From contig NZ_JACHJG010000014.1 of assembly GCF_014203545.1 (NCBI RefSeq), positions 162,442 to 226,441 of the forward strand: 64,000 nucleotides of DNA, given 5' to 3'. The notes under the pieces are model-generated. The model searched no databases, was not told where the DNA came from, and worked only from the letters and a program-made list of their open reading frames with translations. Origin of the DNA: Streptomyces netropsis. GTDB lineage: Bacteria > Actinomycetota > Actinomycetes > Streptomycetales > Streptomycetaceae. Position numbers and translations under genes: made by a program. How positions within the stretch are numbered: position 1 is the stretch's first letter; each line of letters opens with the position of its first letter. Shown here piece after piece: positions 42,017-51,560 of this stretch.

Positions 42017-45000
42017 ATGAGCCAATCAGTAGTCGAGGACGTCCTTCCGCTGTCGCCCCTTCAGGAAGGTCTTCTCTTTCACGCGCTGTTCGATCGGGAA
42101 ACGCGCAGCCCCTACCTCGCGCAATTCGCGGTGGACCTCAACGGACCGGTGGATACCGTGCTCCTGAGGGCGGCTGCGGAGACCGTGATACGGCGCCACG
42201 CCACGTTGCGGTCCGGATTCCGGTACCGGAAGTCAGGTGAACCGATACGGGTGGTCCGTCGCGATGTCCCGCTGGATTGGCAGGAGATCGAACTGGGGCA
42301 GGAAGGGGACGCGCAAGAGCGGTTCGCCGAACTGACCGAGCAGGACTGGGTACGAGGCATCGACGTCGGCGGATCGTCGTTGATCCGGTTCACACTCATC
42401 GGGCACACCGCCCGCCGCCACCGGCTTCTCGTCACCGCCCACCATCTCCTGCTGGACGGATGGTCCTTCGCCCTGCTGTTCCAGGAGCTGTTCGCGGTGT
42501 ACTCCCGAGGAGGCGGCACCGCCGGCCTGGCGCCGGTGCGTCCGTACCGGGACTACCTGGCGTGGCTGGCGGAACAGGACCGGGTCGGCGCGGAGCGGCA
42601 CTGGGCGGCGGCCCTGGAAGGGGTCGTCGAGCCCACCTTCGTCGCGTCCGCCGATTCCCGGACCGGTCCGCCGCCGGAGGAGGTGGCGGTGCTGCTGCCG
42701 ACGGAGACGACGGCGCTGCTGACCGCGCACGCCCGGCAGAACCACGTCCTGCTCAACACGGTGTGCCAAGGGGTATGGGCCATCCTGGTCGGCTCGCTCA
42801 CCGGGCGCGACGATGTCGTGTTCGGCTCGACGGTCAGCGGCCGTCCGGCGGAACTTACCGGCGCGGACTCGATGATCGGGATGCTCATCAACACGGTCCC
42901 GGTGCGGGTGCGGCTGGACCGGGCGGCTTCGGTGAGCGCGCTGTTCGAGCAGATCCAGTCGGGACGCGCCGCATCGCTCGACCACGATCACCTCGGCCTG
43001 ACGGAGATCCAGCGCCTCACCGGTTGTCCCACCGGGCTCTTCGACACCAACGTGGTCTTCGACAACTTCCCGATGCATGACTACAAGGTCGACTCGCCCG
43101 ACGGCGAACTCGAGGTGGGCGTCACGTTCCGCGACAGCGCGCACTACCCGCTGACCCTCGCCGTCGAACCGGGCGAGCGGCTCGCCCTGCGTCTGCACTA
43201 CCGTCCGGACCTGTTCACCGCCGCCGAGGCCGCCGAACTCGCCGAACGGCTGAGGCTGCTGCTGGAACAAGTGGCCGCGGATCCGGATCGGCCGCTCTCC
43301 GCGCTGACCGTGCTGTCGCCCGATCAGCGCGACCGGGTCGTACGGGAGTGGAACGACACCGCGGTCGAGCTGCCTGAGGTGACGCTTGCCGAGCTGTGGT
43401 CGGAGCAGGTCCGGCGCACGCCACAAGCGACGGCCCTGGTGGCGCCCGACGAGCGACTGAGCTACGCCGAGTTGGACGAACGAGTGGATCGGCTGGCGTC
43501 GCAGCTCGCTCACAGAGGTGCGGGCCCGGACCGGGTCGTGGCCGTGGCACTGCCCCGTTCGGTGGATCTCGTGGTCGCGATCCTCGCCGTGATCAAAGCG
43601 GGCGCGGCCTACCTTCCGGTGGACCTGGACCACCCCGCCGGGCGGATCGCCGCGATGATCGCGGACGCCGGGCCGGTCCTCGTGCTGACCGACTCGAAGA
43701 GCGCCGACGCCCTTCCCGGCTCCACACCGAGGCTGTTGCTCGACGAGCCGGTCGAGTCCGTTGCCGCCCGGCCGGTACGGCAGCATCCGGCGCACTCCGC
43801 CTATGTCATCTTCACCTCCGGATCCACCGGACGGCCCAAGGGCGTCATGGTCCCGCACGCGGCCATCGTCAACCGTCTGCTGTGGATGCAGGGGCAGTAT
43901 CGACTCACTGGTGCCGACAGGGTGCTGCAGAAGACCCCGGCCGGTTTCGACGTGTCGGTTTGGGAGTTCTTCTGGCCGCTGATCTCCGGCGCGACCCTGG
44001 TGATGGCGAAGCCCGGCGGACACCGCGACCCCGGCTATCTCGCCGAGCTGATCCGGCGTGAGTCGGTGACTGTCGCGCACTTTGTGCCCTCCATGCTGCA
44101 AGCGTTCCTCCGGGAGCCTGGTGCGGCCGACTGCACGGGCCTGCGCCAGATCATCTGCAGCGGCGAGGCCCTGCCCGCGGAAACGCAACGCGAACTGTTC
44201 GCCACGCTCGGCTCCACCGAGCTGCACAACCTCTACGGGCCGACCGAAGTGGCTGTCGACGCGACCTACTGGCAGTGTCGCCGTGACGATGAGGGAAGGT
44301 CGGTGCCGATCGGCCGGCCGCTGGCCAATGTGTCGGCGTTCGTGCTGGACGGTGCGCTGCGGCCGGTGCCGCCGGGGGTGGTGGGCGAGCTCTACCTGAG
44401 CGGGATCCAGCTCGCCAGGGGTTACACCGGGCGTCCCGCGCTGACCGCCGAGAGGTTCGTGGCCTGCCCGTTCTCGGCGGGGGAGCGGATGTACCGGTCC
44501 GGTGACCTGGTCCGGTGGACCGCCGACGGGGAGCTGGAGTTCGTCGGCCGCGCGGACGCGCAGGTGAAGATCCGGGGCTTCCGTGTGGAGCTCGGCGAGG
44601 TCGAAGCCGTGCTGGCCGGCCACCCCGAGGTGACCCAGGCCGCGGTCGTCCTCCGGGAGGACCGGCCAGGTGACCAACGCTTGGTCGCGTATGTCGTGGC
44701 CCGGTCCCTCGGCCTCACGGACCAGGAGCTTCGCCGGTTCGTGTCGGACAGCCTGCCCGACTACATGGTCCCCGCCGCCGTGGTCCTGGTCGAGACCATG
44801 CCGACGACAGTGAACGGGAAACTCGACCGTGCCGCGCTGCCGGAGCCGGACCGGACCGCGCACGCCGTGCGGGAGCCGCGGAGTCCGCGTGAAGAGATCC
44901 TGTGCGAACTCTTCGCGGAAGTGCTCGGGGTGCCCCGCGTGGGGATCGACGATCACTTCTTCGACCTGGGAGGGCACTCCCTCCTTGCGCTCCGGTTGCT

Positions 45001-48000
45001 CTCCCGGATCCGGTCGGTCCTGGGAGAGGGATTCGAGATCCGGGACCTGTTCGCCGAACCCACAGTGGCCGGACTGGCCCGGCTGACCGGGGCCGCGCGT
45101 CCGGCGTTGACCGCCCGAGCAGGGGCGGAGCCCGTGCCGCTGTCGTTCGCCCAGCGACGGCTGTGGTTCCTGAACCGGATGGAACGCGGCGAAGGGACGT
45201 ACAACGTGCCCGTCGCGGTCCGTCTCACCGGGACGGTGGACGGGGACGCTCTGACACGGGCGCTCGCCGACGTGGCAGAACGGCACGAGAGCCTGCGCAC
45301 GGTCTTTCCCGAGGACGGCGGTGAGCCGCACCCGGTGGTTCTGGATTCGGTCCCCGGGATCGAGGTCGTCGAGGTGGCGCCGCCCGACCTCGCCGACGCC
45401 ATGGCGGAGCGGGTTCGTCACCGGTTCGACCTCACCGAGGACGCACCCCTCCGGGCCACGTTGTTCCTGCTCGGTCCTGAGCAGCAGGTACTGCTGTTGG
45501 TCATCCAGCACATCGCGGCCGACGGATGGTCCCTGCGTCCGCTGCTGAGGGACCTCGGCCTGGCTTACACCGCCCGATGCGAGGGGGCCGCACCGGACTG
45601 GCCGCCGCAGCCGGTGCGCTACGCCGACTACACGCTGTGGCAGCGAGAGCTGCTCGGCGGCGCCGAGGACCCGGCGAGCCTGATGAGCCGCCAGCTGGAT
45701 TACTGGCGCACGCAACTGGCCGGTCTGCCCTCGGAGCTGACGTTGCCGGTGGACCGGCCGCGCTCCCCGGTGGCGGCACAGTCCGGTGGGATCGTGGCTG
45801 TCCACTGGGAGCCGGAGCTGCACGGCAGGCTGCTCGAACTCGCCAGGTCCGCCGGCTGCACGCTGTTCATGGTGGTGCAGGCGGGCTTCGCGGCGCTCCT
45901 GACCCGTATGGGCGCGGGCACCGACATCCCCTTCGGCACCCCGGTGGCGGGCCGGTCGGACAGCGCGCTCGACGATCTGGTCGGGTTCTTCGTCAACACC
46001 CTGGTGCTGCGTACCGACACCGCGGGCGATCCCGGGTTCGCCGAACTGCTGCGGCGGGTCCGGGAGACCGACCTGGAGGCGTTCGCCCACCAGGACGTCC
46101 CGTTCGAGCGTCTCGTCGAGGACCTGCAGCCTGAGCGGTCGCTGTCCCGGAATCCGCTGTTCCAGGTCATGGTCCAGGTGCAGCACGCCGAGACCACCAC
46201 CCCGGACTTCGCCGGACTGGAGGCCGAACGGGCCCCGGTGAACTGGGACGTCGCGAAGTTCGACCTCAGTCTTGAACTGGTGGACGAACGCGATGCCCAG
46301 GGCGCACCGGCCGGGCTGACCGGCTACCTCGAGTACGCCGAGGAGCTGTTCGACCGGACCACCGCCGAACAGCTCGTGATGCGCCTGCGATGGCTGCTGG
46401 AACAGGTGCTCGCCGCCCCGGAACGACCGATCAGCGCTGTCGACGTGCTCTCGGACGGGGAACGGCGACGCCTCCTCCCCGAGCGTCCCGCGCCCGCGCC
46501 GCAGACCGTGTTCCTGCCCGACGCGTTCCGGGAGCAGGTCGCCCGCACGCCGGACGTGACGGCGCTGGTCTTCGAGGACACCGCGATGACCTACGCCGAA
46601 CTCGACGCACGTGCCACCCGGCTCGCCCGCCGCCTCGTGAGCCAGGGTGCGGGCCCGGACCAAGTGGTGGCGGTGGCCCTGCCCCGGTCCACTGACCTGG
46701 TGGTCGCGCTTCTGGCCGTACTGAAGTCGGGCGCCGCATTCCTGTTCGTCGACACGGCGTACCCGGCCCGGCGGATCGCCTACCTGCTCGAGGACTCCGC
46801 CGCCGCCCTGGTCGTCACCGACAGCGAATCCGCCACGTCGCTGCCCGCGTGCGAACCCGTGCTCATCGACGCCCCCGCGCTCGACGACGAGTCCTCGGAA
46901 GAACTCGAGATCGCTGTCGCCGCGGACCATCCGGCATATGTCGTGTACACCTCGGGGTCGACCGGTCAGCCCAAGGGCGTGATGGTGACCCACGGCGGGC
47001 TGGCCAACCTGCTGGCCTTCTACCGCGCGGAGGTCATCGCCACCGCCGAGCGGATCCGTGGCTCGCGACGCTGCCGGATGGCGCTGACGGCGTCCCTTTC
47101 CTTCGACACCTCGGTCGTCGGTCTGTTGTGGCAGGCCGTTGGCCACGAACTCCACCTGATCGGCGACGACACCCGCCGCGACCCCGCCGCCATGGCCCGG
47201 TACATGGACCGGTGCGGCATCGACGCCCTCGATGTGATGCCCAGCTACGCCGAAGAGCTGATCCGGCAGGGGATGCTCGATCCGGCCGGGACGCCGCCGG
47301 CGGTGGTGATGACCGGCGCGGAAACGGTGGGCGAGAAGCTGTGGGCACGGATCCGGGAGACCGAGGGGATCACCGTCTACAACATCTACGGACAGACCGA
47401 GACCACGGTGGACACTCTCTTCTGGTCATCGGACGCGAGTGACCGCCCCCTGATCGGCCGTCCGATCGCCGGGGTGGACGTGTTTGTGCTCGACCCGGGA
47501 CTGCGGCCTGTTCCGCCGCGGGTGGTCGGCGAACTGTACGTCGCGGGCGCCCAGTTGGCGCGAGGTTATGTGAACCGTCCCGGCCTGACCGCGGAACGGT
47601 TCGTGGCGAACCCGTTCAGTCCGGGCCGGCGCATGTACCGCACGGGTGACCTGGTTCGGTGGACCGGCGACGGCGCGCTGGAATTCCTCGGCCGGGCCGA
47701 CGACCAGGTGAAGATCCGCGGCTTCCGGGTCGAACTCGGCGAAGTCGAGGCGGCACTGGCCCGCCACGAGGGCGTCGCGCACGCGGTGGCGGTCCTGCGC
47801 GAGGACCACCCCGGGGACAAACGTCTCGTCGGATACGTGCTCGCGCGGAACACGGAACTCGACGTGCGACGACTGCGCGAGTTCGCACGGCAGAACCTGC
47901 CGGACTACATGGTGCCCGCCGCGATCGTGGTGATCGACGAACTGCCGTTGACACCGAACGGGAAAGTGGACAGTGCCGCGCTGCCGAAACCGACGTACCC

Positions 48001-49951
48001 CACCGGCACCCGGCGCGCGCCGCGCAATCTCCGCGAGGAACTCCTGTGCGGGCTGTTCGCGGAAGTGCTTGGCCGCGACGCGGTAGGGATCGATGACGGC
48101 TTCTTCGACCTCGGCGGCCACTCCCTGCTGGCTGTGCGGCTGAGCAGCAAGGCGCGCTCCGTTCTCGGCGTGGAACTGCCGGCCCGGCTGTTGTTCAGCA
48201 CCCCGACCGTGGCCGGGCTGGCGGAGAGCCTTGACGACATGCTCCCCGCCAGGCCGACGCTCCGGGCGGGGGAACGCCCGGACGTGCTGCCGCTGTCCTA
48301 CGCCCAGCAGCGGCTGTGGTTCCTGAGCCAGTGGGAGGAGACGGGCACCGCCTACAACCTCCCCGTCGCTCTTCACCTGTCGGGGCCGCTGGACCGGGAA
48401 GCTCTCGAAAAGGCGTTGTCCGATGTCACGGATCGACACGAGAGTCTGCGGACGGTCTTCGTCGAACGGGGCGACCGGCCGGTGCAGTCGGTGCTCGCAC
48501 CGGGAGAGGTCCGGTCGGCACTGGTGCACCGAGAGGTGTCCGAGGCCGAGGTCGAGGCGGCGATGTGCGCGGCCGCGGACCACCGGTTCGAGCCGGCCGC
48601 ACAGCCTCCCATGATCGCCCACCTGCTCACGACGGGCCAGGAGGACCACCTCCTGCTGCTGGTGTTCCACCACATCATCTGCGACGGCTGGTCGCTCGGA
48701 CCGCTCCTGCGCGATCTCTCCGCCGCCTACGCTGCCCGCACGCGGCGCGAGGCTCCCCAGTGGGACGAACTACCGGTGCAGTACGCCGACTACGCGCTGT
48801 GGCAACGGGATCTGCTCGGCAGTGAGAGCGATCAGGACAGTGTGCTGTCCCGCCAGCTGAGCTACTGGCGCGCCCAACTGGCCGATCTGCCAGTGGAATT
48901 GGCCCTGCCGACGGATCGGCCTCGCCCCGAGACCAGCGACTGCGCAGGGGGATCGGCGAACGTCGAGTGGGGCCCCGAACTCCATCGAAGCCTGCTCGCG
49001 GTTGCCAAGGAGCACAACTGCACGTTGTTCATGGTGCTCCAAGCCGGATGTGCCGCCCTGCTCAGCAGGCTGGGCGCGGGAGCGGACATTCCGATCGGCA
49101 CCCCGGTGGCGGGCCGGTCGGACAGCGCGCTCGACGATCTGGTCGGGTTCTTCGTCAACACGGTGGTCCTGCGGACCGACGTCTCGGGGACCCCGAGCTT
49201 CACGGAGCTGCTCCGTCGCGTCCGGGCCACCGACCTTGCGGCCTACGAGCACCAGGACGTCCCGTTCGAGCGGCTGGTCGAAGCGGTGAATCCACCACGC
49301 TCGCCCAGTCGCCACCCGCTCTTCCAAGTCATGGTCCAGCTCCAGCACGCGACCGCCGACCCCGAATTCCCCGGTCTGCGGGCGACCGAGTGGCCGGTCC
49401 CGTCGACCACCGCGAAATTCGACCTGGTCATCGACGTGGAGGAGCGGCTCGACCAGGACGGCGCACCGGCCGGGCTGGTCGGCGTCCTGATGTACTCGAC
49501 CGCGTTGTTCGACGCCTCGACGGGTGAGGCGCTCGCGGACGGCCTGCGCCGGTTGCTCACGCAGGTCGTCGAGAACCCGGAACGGCTGGTCGCCGACCTC
49601 GACGTACCACCCGTCCAGGACCGGCGGTCCCGTGACGTCACCGCATGCCCGGCTCCGTCGCGGGAGGCGGCGCCGGCCACCACCGGCCCGCGTACGGCGC
49701 ACGAGGAGGTGCTCAGCGAGCTGTTCGCCACGGTGCTCGGCCTGGACTCGGTCGGCATCGACGACAACTTCTTCGCCCTGGGCGGGCATTCGCTGCTGGC
49801 AACCCGGCTGATCTCCCGGGTGCGTTCGACCCTGGGGCTGGAACTGCCGGTCCGCGAACTCTTCCGGTCCCCGACCGTCGCCGGGGTCGCCACCTACCTC
49901 GTGAAGGCCCGGCCCGCCCGCCCGGCGCTGCGGCCAGCCACTTCCCGCTGA
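42017..49951 (+). CDS. NRPS, C-A-T-C-A-T-C-T
   Basis: 2644 aa from ATG 42017. C1 (5-437, 'HHLLLDG' 142), A1 (455-940), T1 (Ser988), C2 (1035-1480, 'QHIAADG'), A2 (1500-1988), T2 (Ser2036), C3 (2090-2530, 'HHIICDG'), T3 (Ser2592). A1 code read by eye is D-V-W-H-I-S-L-V-D, close to the Ser code DVWHLSLID. A2 code is about D-T-V-D-M-G-I-V-D; Asp at the fourth position often pairs with a basic side chain, but I do not assign it. C3 is followed directly by T3 with no A domain between (only a 50-residue linker). Module 3 must be loaded in trans or is passed over. Confidence 0.95.
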   Translation: MSQSVVEDVLPLSPLQEGLLFHALFDRETRSPYLAQFAVDLNGPVDTVLLRAAAETVIRRHATLRSGFRYRKSGEPIRVVRRDVPLDWQEIELGQEGDAQERFAELTEQDWVRGIDVGGSSLIRFTLIGHTARRHRLLVTAHHLLLDGWSFALLFQELFAVYSRGGGTAGLAPVRPYRDYLAWLAEQDRVGAERHWAAALEGVVEPTFVASADSRTGPPPEEVAVLLPTETTALLTAHARQNHVLLNTVCQGVWAILVGSLTGRDDVVFGSTVSGRPAELTGADSMIGMLINTVPVRVRLDRAASVSALFEQIQSGRAASLDHDHLGLTEIQRLTGCPTGLFDTNVVFDNFPMHDYKVDSPDGELEVGVTFRDSAHYPLTLAVEPGERLALRLHYRPDLFTAAEAAELAERLRLLLEQVAADPDRPLSALTVLSPDQRDRVVREWNDTAVELPEVTLAELWSEQVRRTPQATALVAPDERLSYAELDERVDRLASQLAHRGAGPDRVVAVALPRSVDLVVAILAVIKAGAAYLPVDLDHPAGRIAAMIADAGPVLVLTDSKSADALPGSTPRLLLDEPVESVAARPVRQHPAHSAYVIFTSGSTGRPKGVMVPHAAIVNRLLWMQGQYRLTGADRVLQKTPAGFDVSVWEFFWPLISGATLVMAKPGGHRDPGYLAELIRRESVTVAHFVPSMLQAFLREPGAADCTGLRQIICSGEALPAETQRELFATLGSTELHNLYGPTEVAVDATYWQCRRDDEGRSVPIGRPLANVSAFVLDGALRPVPPGVVGELYLSGIQLARGYTGRPALTAERFVACPFSAGERMYRSGDLVRWTADGELEFVGRADAQVKIRGFRVELGEVEAVLAGHPEVTQAAVVLREDRPGDQRLVAYVVARSLGLTDQELRRFVSDSLPDYMVPAAVVLVETMPTTVNGKLDRAALPEPDRTAHAVREPRSPREEILCELFAEVLGVPRVGIDDHFFDLGGHSLLALRLLSRIRSVLGEGFEIRDLFAEPTVAGLARLTGAARPALTARAGAEPVPLSFAQRRLWFLNRMERGEGTYNVPVAVRLTGTVDGDALTRALADVAERHESLRTVFPEDGGEPHPVVLDSVPGIEVVEVAPPDLADAMAERVRHRFDLTEDAPLRATLFLLGPEQQVLLLVIQHIAADGWSLRPLLRDLGLAYTARCEGAAPDWPPQPVRYADYTLWQRELLGGAEDPASLMSRQLDYWRTQLAGLPSELTLPVDRPRSPVAAQSGGIVAVHWEPELHGRLLELARSAGCTLFMVVQAGFAALLTRMGAGTDIPFGTPVAGRSDSALDDLVGFFVNTLVLRTDTAGDPGFAELLRRVRETDLEAFAHQDVPFERLVEDLQPERSLSRNPLFQVMVQVQHAETTTPDFAGLEAERAPVNWDVAKFDLSLELVDERDAQGAPAGLTGYLEYAEELFDRTTAEQLVMRLRWLLEQVLAAPERPISAVDVLSDGERRRLLPERPAPAPQTVFLPDAFREQVARTPDVTALVFEDTAMTYAELDARATRLARRLVSQGAGPDQVVAVALPRSTDLVVALLAVLKSGAAFLFVDTAYPARRIAYLLEDSAAALVVTDSESATSLPACEPVLIDAPALDDESSEELEIAVAADHPAYVVYTSGSTGQPKGVMVTHGGLANLLAFYRAEVIATAERIRGSRRCRMALTASLSFDTSVVGLLWQAVGHELHLIGDDTRRDPAAMARYMDRCGIDALDVMPSYAEELIRQGMLDPAGTPPAVVMTGAETVGEKLWARIRETEGITVYNIYGQTETTVDTLFWSSDASDRPLIGRPIAGVDVFVLDPGLRPVPPRVVGELYVAGAQLARGYVNRPGLTAERFVANPFSPGRRMYRTGDLVRWTGDGALEFLGRADDQVKIRGFRVELGEVEAALARHEGVAHAVAVLREDHPGDKRLVGYVLARNTELDVRRLREFARQNLPDYMVPAAIVVIDELPLTPNGKVDSAALPKPTYPTGTRRAPRNLREELLCGLFAEVLGRDAVGIDDGFFDLGGHSLLAVRLSSKARSVLGVELPARLLFSTPTVAGLAESLDDMLPARPTLRAGERPDVLPLSYAQQRLWFLSQWEETGTAYNLPVALHLSGPLDREALEKALSDVTDRHESLRTVFVERGDRPVQSVLAPGEVRSALVHREVSEAEVEAAMCAAADHRFEPAAQPPMIAHLLTTGQEDHLLLLVFHHIICDGWSLGPLLRDLSAAYAARTRREAPQWDELPVQYADYALWQRDLLGSESDQDSVLSRQLSYWRAQLADLPVELALPTDRPRPETSDCAGGSANVEWGPELHRSLLAVAKEHNCTLFMVLQAGCAALLSRLGAGADIPIGTPVAGRSDSALDDLVGFFVNTVVLRTDVSGTPSFTELLRRVRATDLAAYEHQDVPFERLVEAVNPPRSPSRHPLFQVMVQLQHATADPEFPGLRATEWPVPSTTAKFDLVIDVEERLDQDGAPAGLVGVLMYSTALFDASTGEALADGLRRLLTQVVENPERLVADLDVPPVQDRRSRDVTACPAPSREAAPATTGPRTAHEEVLSELFATVLGLDSVGIDDNFFALGGHSLLATRLISRVRSTLGLELPVRELFRSPTVAGVATYLVKARPARPALRPATSR

Positions 49952-49990
49952 CAGTGGAGCGTTCACCGACACACCTGGGAGACGGACCTC

Positions 49991-50971
49991 ATGCTCACCA
50001 TGTTCGGACTGGAACTGATGGAAGAAGCGGTGTACCGGGAGATGCGCGCATCACCCGCGCCGGGCGCCGAGGCGATCGCCGACCGGCTGGCCGTCGCGCC
50101 GGACCTGGTACGTGCTTGCCTCGACCGACTGCTCGAACTCGGCCTGGTACGGCACTCCTTCGAGGTACCGGGCGGATTCGCCGCAGTGGATCCGATCTTG
50201 AGCTTGCAGCAGTCGTTGGCCGGCCAGCACGAGGAGTTGATGCGTCGGCAGCGGCGGCTCGCCGAAACCCACGCCGAGGTCGTCTGCCTGCTCACATCCG
50301 GCGCCTTCGGCCTGTCGGGCAAGGTCGAACAGGTCGAGCGGCTCCTGGGGATGGACGAGGTGCAGTGCCGGGTGGACCGCCTGGCGGGGGCAGCCACCCG
50401 CGAGGTGCTGACGTTCCGGCCCGGCGGCGCGCAGTCGACGCCGGAACTCATGGCCTCGCGCCGGAACGACGCGGCGTTGCTGAGCCGCTCAGTGTCGATC
50501 CGGACCGTCGGCACGGACACCGACTCCTACGACGCCGCGACGATGGCGCACGTGCACTGGCTGACCGGCAACGGGGGCCAGTTCCGCGGCTCCGAGGCCC
50601 CGCTGCCGAGAATGATGCTGGTCGACGGCTCGGTCGCACTGGTACCCGTCGACCCGGACAACACAGCGGCGGGCGCGCTCTATGTGACCGATCCCGGCCT
50701 CGTCGCCCCCATGGTCGTCCTGTTCGAACAGACCTGGTCGTCGGCCACACCGCTGGATGCTGAGCGGCCCTCGGCGGGCGACGCCCCGAGCGGCAAGGAA
50801 CTGGCACTGCTCAGGCTGGTCGCCAAGGGGTGCACCGATGCTGCCGCCGCAGGTCGGCTGCATGTTTCGCACCGGACCGCTCGACGCATGATGGCAGCGC
50901 TGATGGAGCGCCTCGGCGCTCGCAGCCGTTTCGAAGCCGGGGTCAAAGCCGCCCGGCTCGGCTGGCTCTGA
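49991..50971 (+). CDS. TrmB-LuxR family regulator inside the NRPS operon
   Basis: 326 aa from ATG 49991. The N-terminal winged helix ('EEAVYREMRASPAPGAEAIADRLAVAPDLVRACLDRLLELGLVRHS') is TrmB-like. A middle PLD-like/sensor region follows. The C-terminal LuxR HTH reads 'GKELALLRLVAKGCTDAAAAGRLHVSHRTARRMMAALMERLGARSRFEAGVKAARLGW'. The same architecture is encoded at 61560-62615. It sits between two NRPS genes, co-directional and with only 39 bp upstream, so it is probably transcribed with them and could give feedback. Confidence 0.88.
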   Translation: MLTMFGLELMEEAVYREMRASPAPGAEAIADRLAVAPDLVRACLDRLLELGLVRHSFEVPGGFAAVDPILSLQQSLAGQHEELMRRQRRLAETHAEVVCLLTSGAFGLSGKVEQVERLLGMDEVQCRVDRLAGAATREVLTFRPGGAQSTPELMASRRNDAALLSRSVSIRTVGTDTDSYDAATMAHVHWLTGNGGQFRGSEAPLPRMMLVDGSVALVPVDPDNTAAGALYVTDPGLVAPMVVLFEQTWSSATPLDAERPSAGDAPSGKELALLRLVAKGCTDAAAAGRLHVSHRTARRMMAALMERLGARSRFEAGVKAARLGWL

Positions 50972-51067
50972 CCGTCGAACAGGCCGGCCGCGCCCAATCC
51001 AGACGCTATGTCACATCCTCGGCCCGATCTCCATGATCCGGCCTGATCACCTTGAAAGGACAGTTCC

Positions 51068-51280
51068 GTGAACAACCCGTTCGATGACGAGAATGGCTCC
51101 CATCTCGTGCTGGCCAATGCGGAGCGACAGCATTCCTTGTGGCCCGCGAACATCGACGTGCCCGCCGGATGGTCCACCGTGTTCGGAGCGGGAACGCGGA
51201 CCGCGTGTCTGGACTACGTCGAGGAGAACTGGACGGACATGCGTCCCGCCAGCCTGGCGGCCACGATGAACGGGGCCTGA
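51068..51280 (+). CDS. MbtH-like protein
   Basis: 70 aa from GTG 51068 (AAGGA upstream). It shows the MbtH pattern 'MNNPFDDENGSHLVLANAERQHSLWPANIDVPAGW' and 'ACLDYVEENWTDMRPASLA', with the invariant Trp residues and 'N.E.QHSLWP'. MbtH proteins bind and stabilise A domains, so one or more of A1-A3 or the stand-alone A enzyme should need it. The following relic starts 4 bp after its stop. Confidence 0.97.
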   Translation: MNNPFDDENGSHLVLANAERQHSLWPANIDVPAGWSTVFGAGTRTACLDYVEENWTDMRPASLAATMNGA

Positions 51281-51283
51281 CCG

Positions 51284-51550
51284 ATGGCAGTGAGCGGCGT
51301 ACGGGACACCACGGTGGTGCCCCTGCACCGGGCGCCGGACGCCGGACGGACTCCGGTCGGCCTGAGCTTCTCCGGTGCCGACGATCCGCTGATCAGCGCC
51401 GACGTCGGTTCCCGGCGGAGCGGCTTGACTTCCGGCCCGTACCGGCACGACGTGCTCGGCGGCGGCCACTTCTCCACCCCGGAGATCTGGCGGGCCCTGC
51501 CGAGTCGGATCGTTCCCACCCATTTTGCCGCATCCGGCTCTGCCTCCTGA
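51284..51550 (+). pseudogene. Type II thioesterase C-terminal remnant
   Basis: An 88-codon frame. 'PVGLSFSGADDPLISADVGSRRSGLTSGPYRHDVLGGGHFSTPE' matches the C-terminal end of type II thioesterases ('p..af.G..Dp.vs..e...W...t.g....vfpGgHFf'), including the catalytic His in 'GGHF'. The nucleophile region (GxSxG) and two thirds of the protein are absent. It keeps an open frame and its stop falls in the ribosome-binding site of the next NRPS gene, so it may persist as a translated, coupling leader. Confidence 0.55.
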
Positions 51551-51560
51551 GGAGTGGCCC

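Noticed and set aside
42233..47155. 1640-codon open frame on the minus strand inside the large NRPS
   Set aside because: It is the shadow of a high-GC gene in the opposite frame: its translation is low-complexity and Arg/Gly/Gln-rich with no domain, whereas the plus strand shows complete NRPS motifs.
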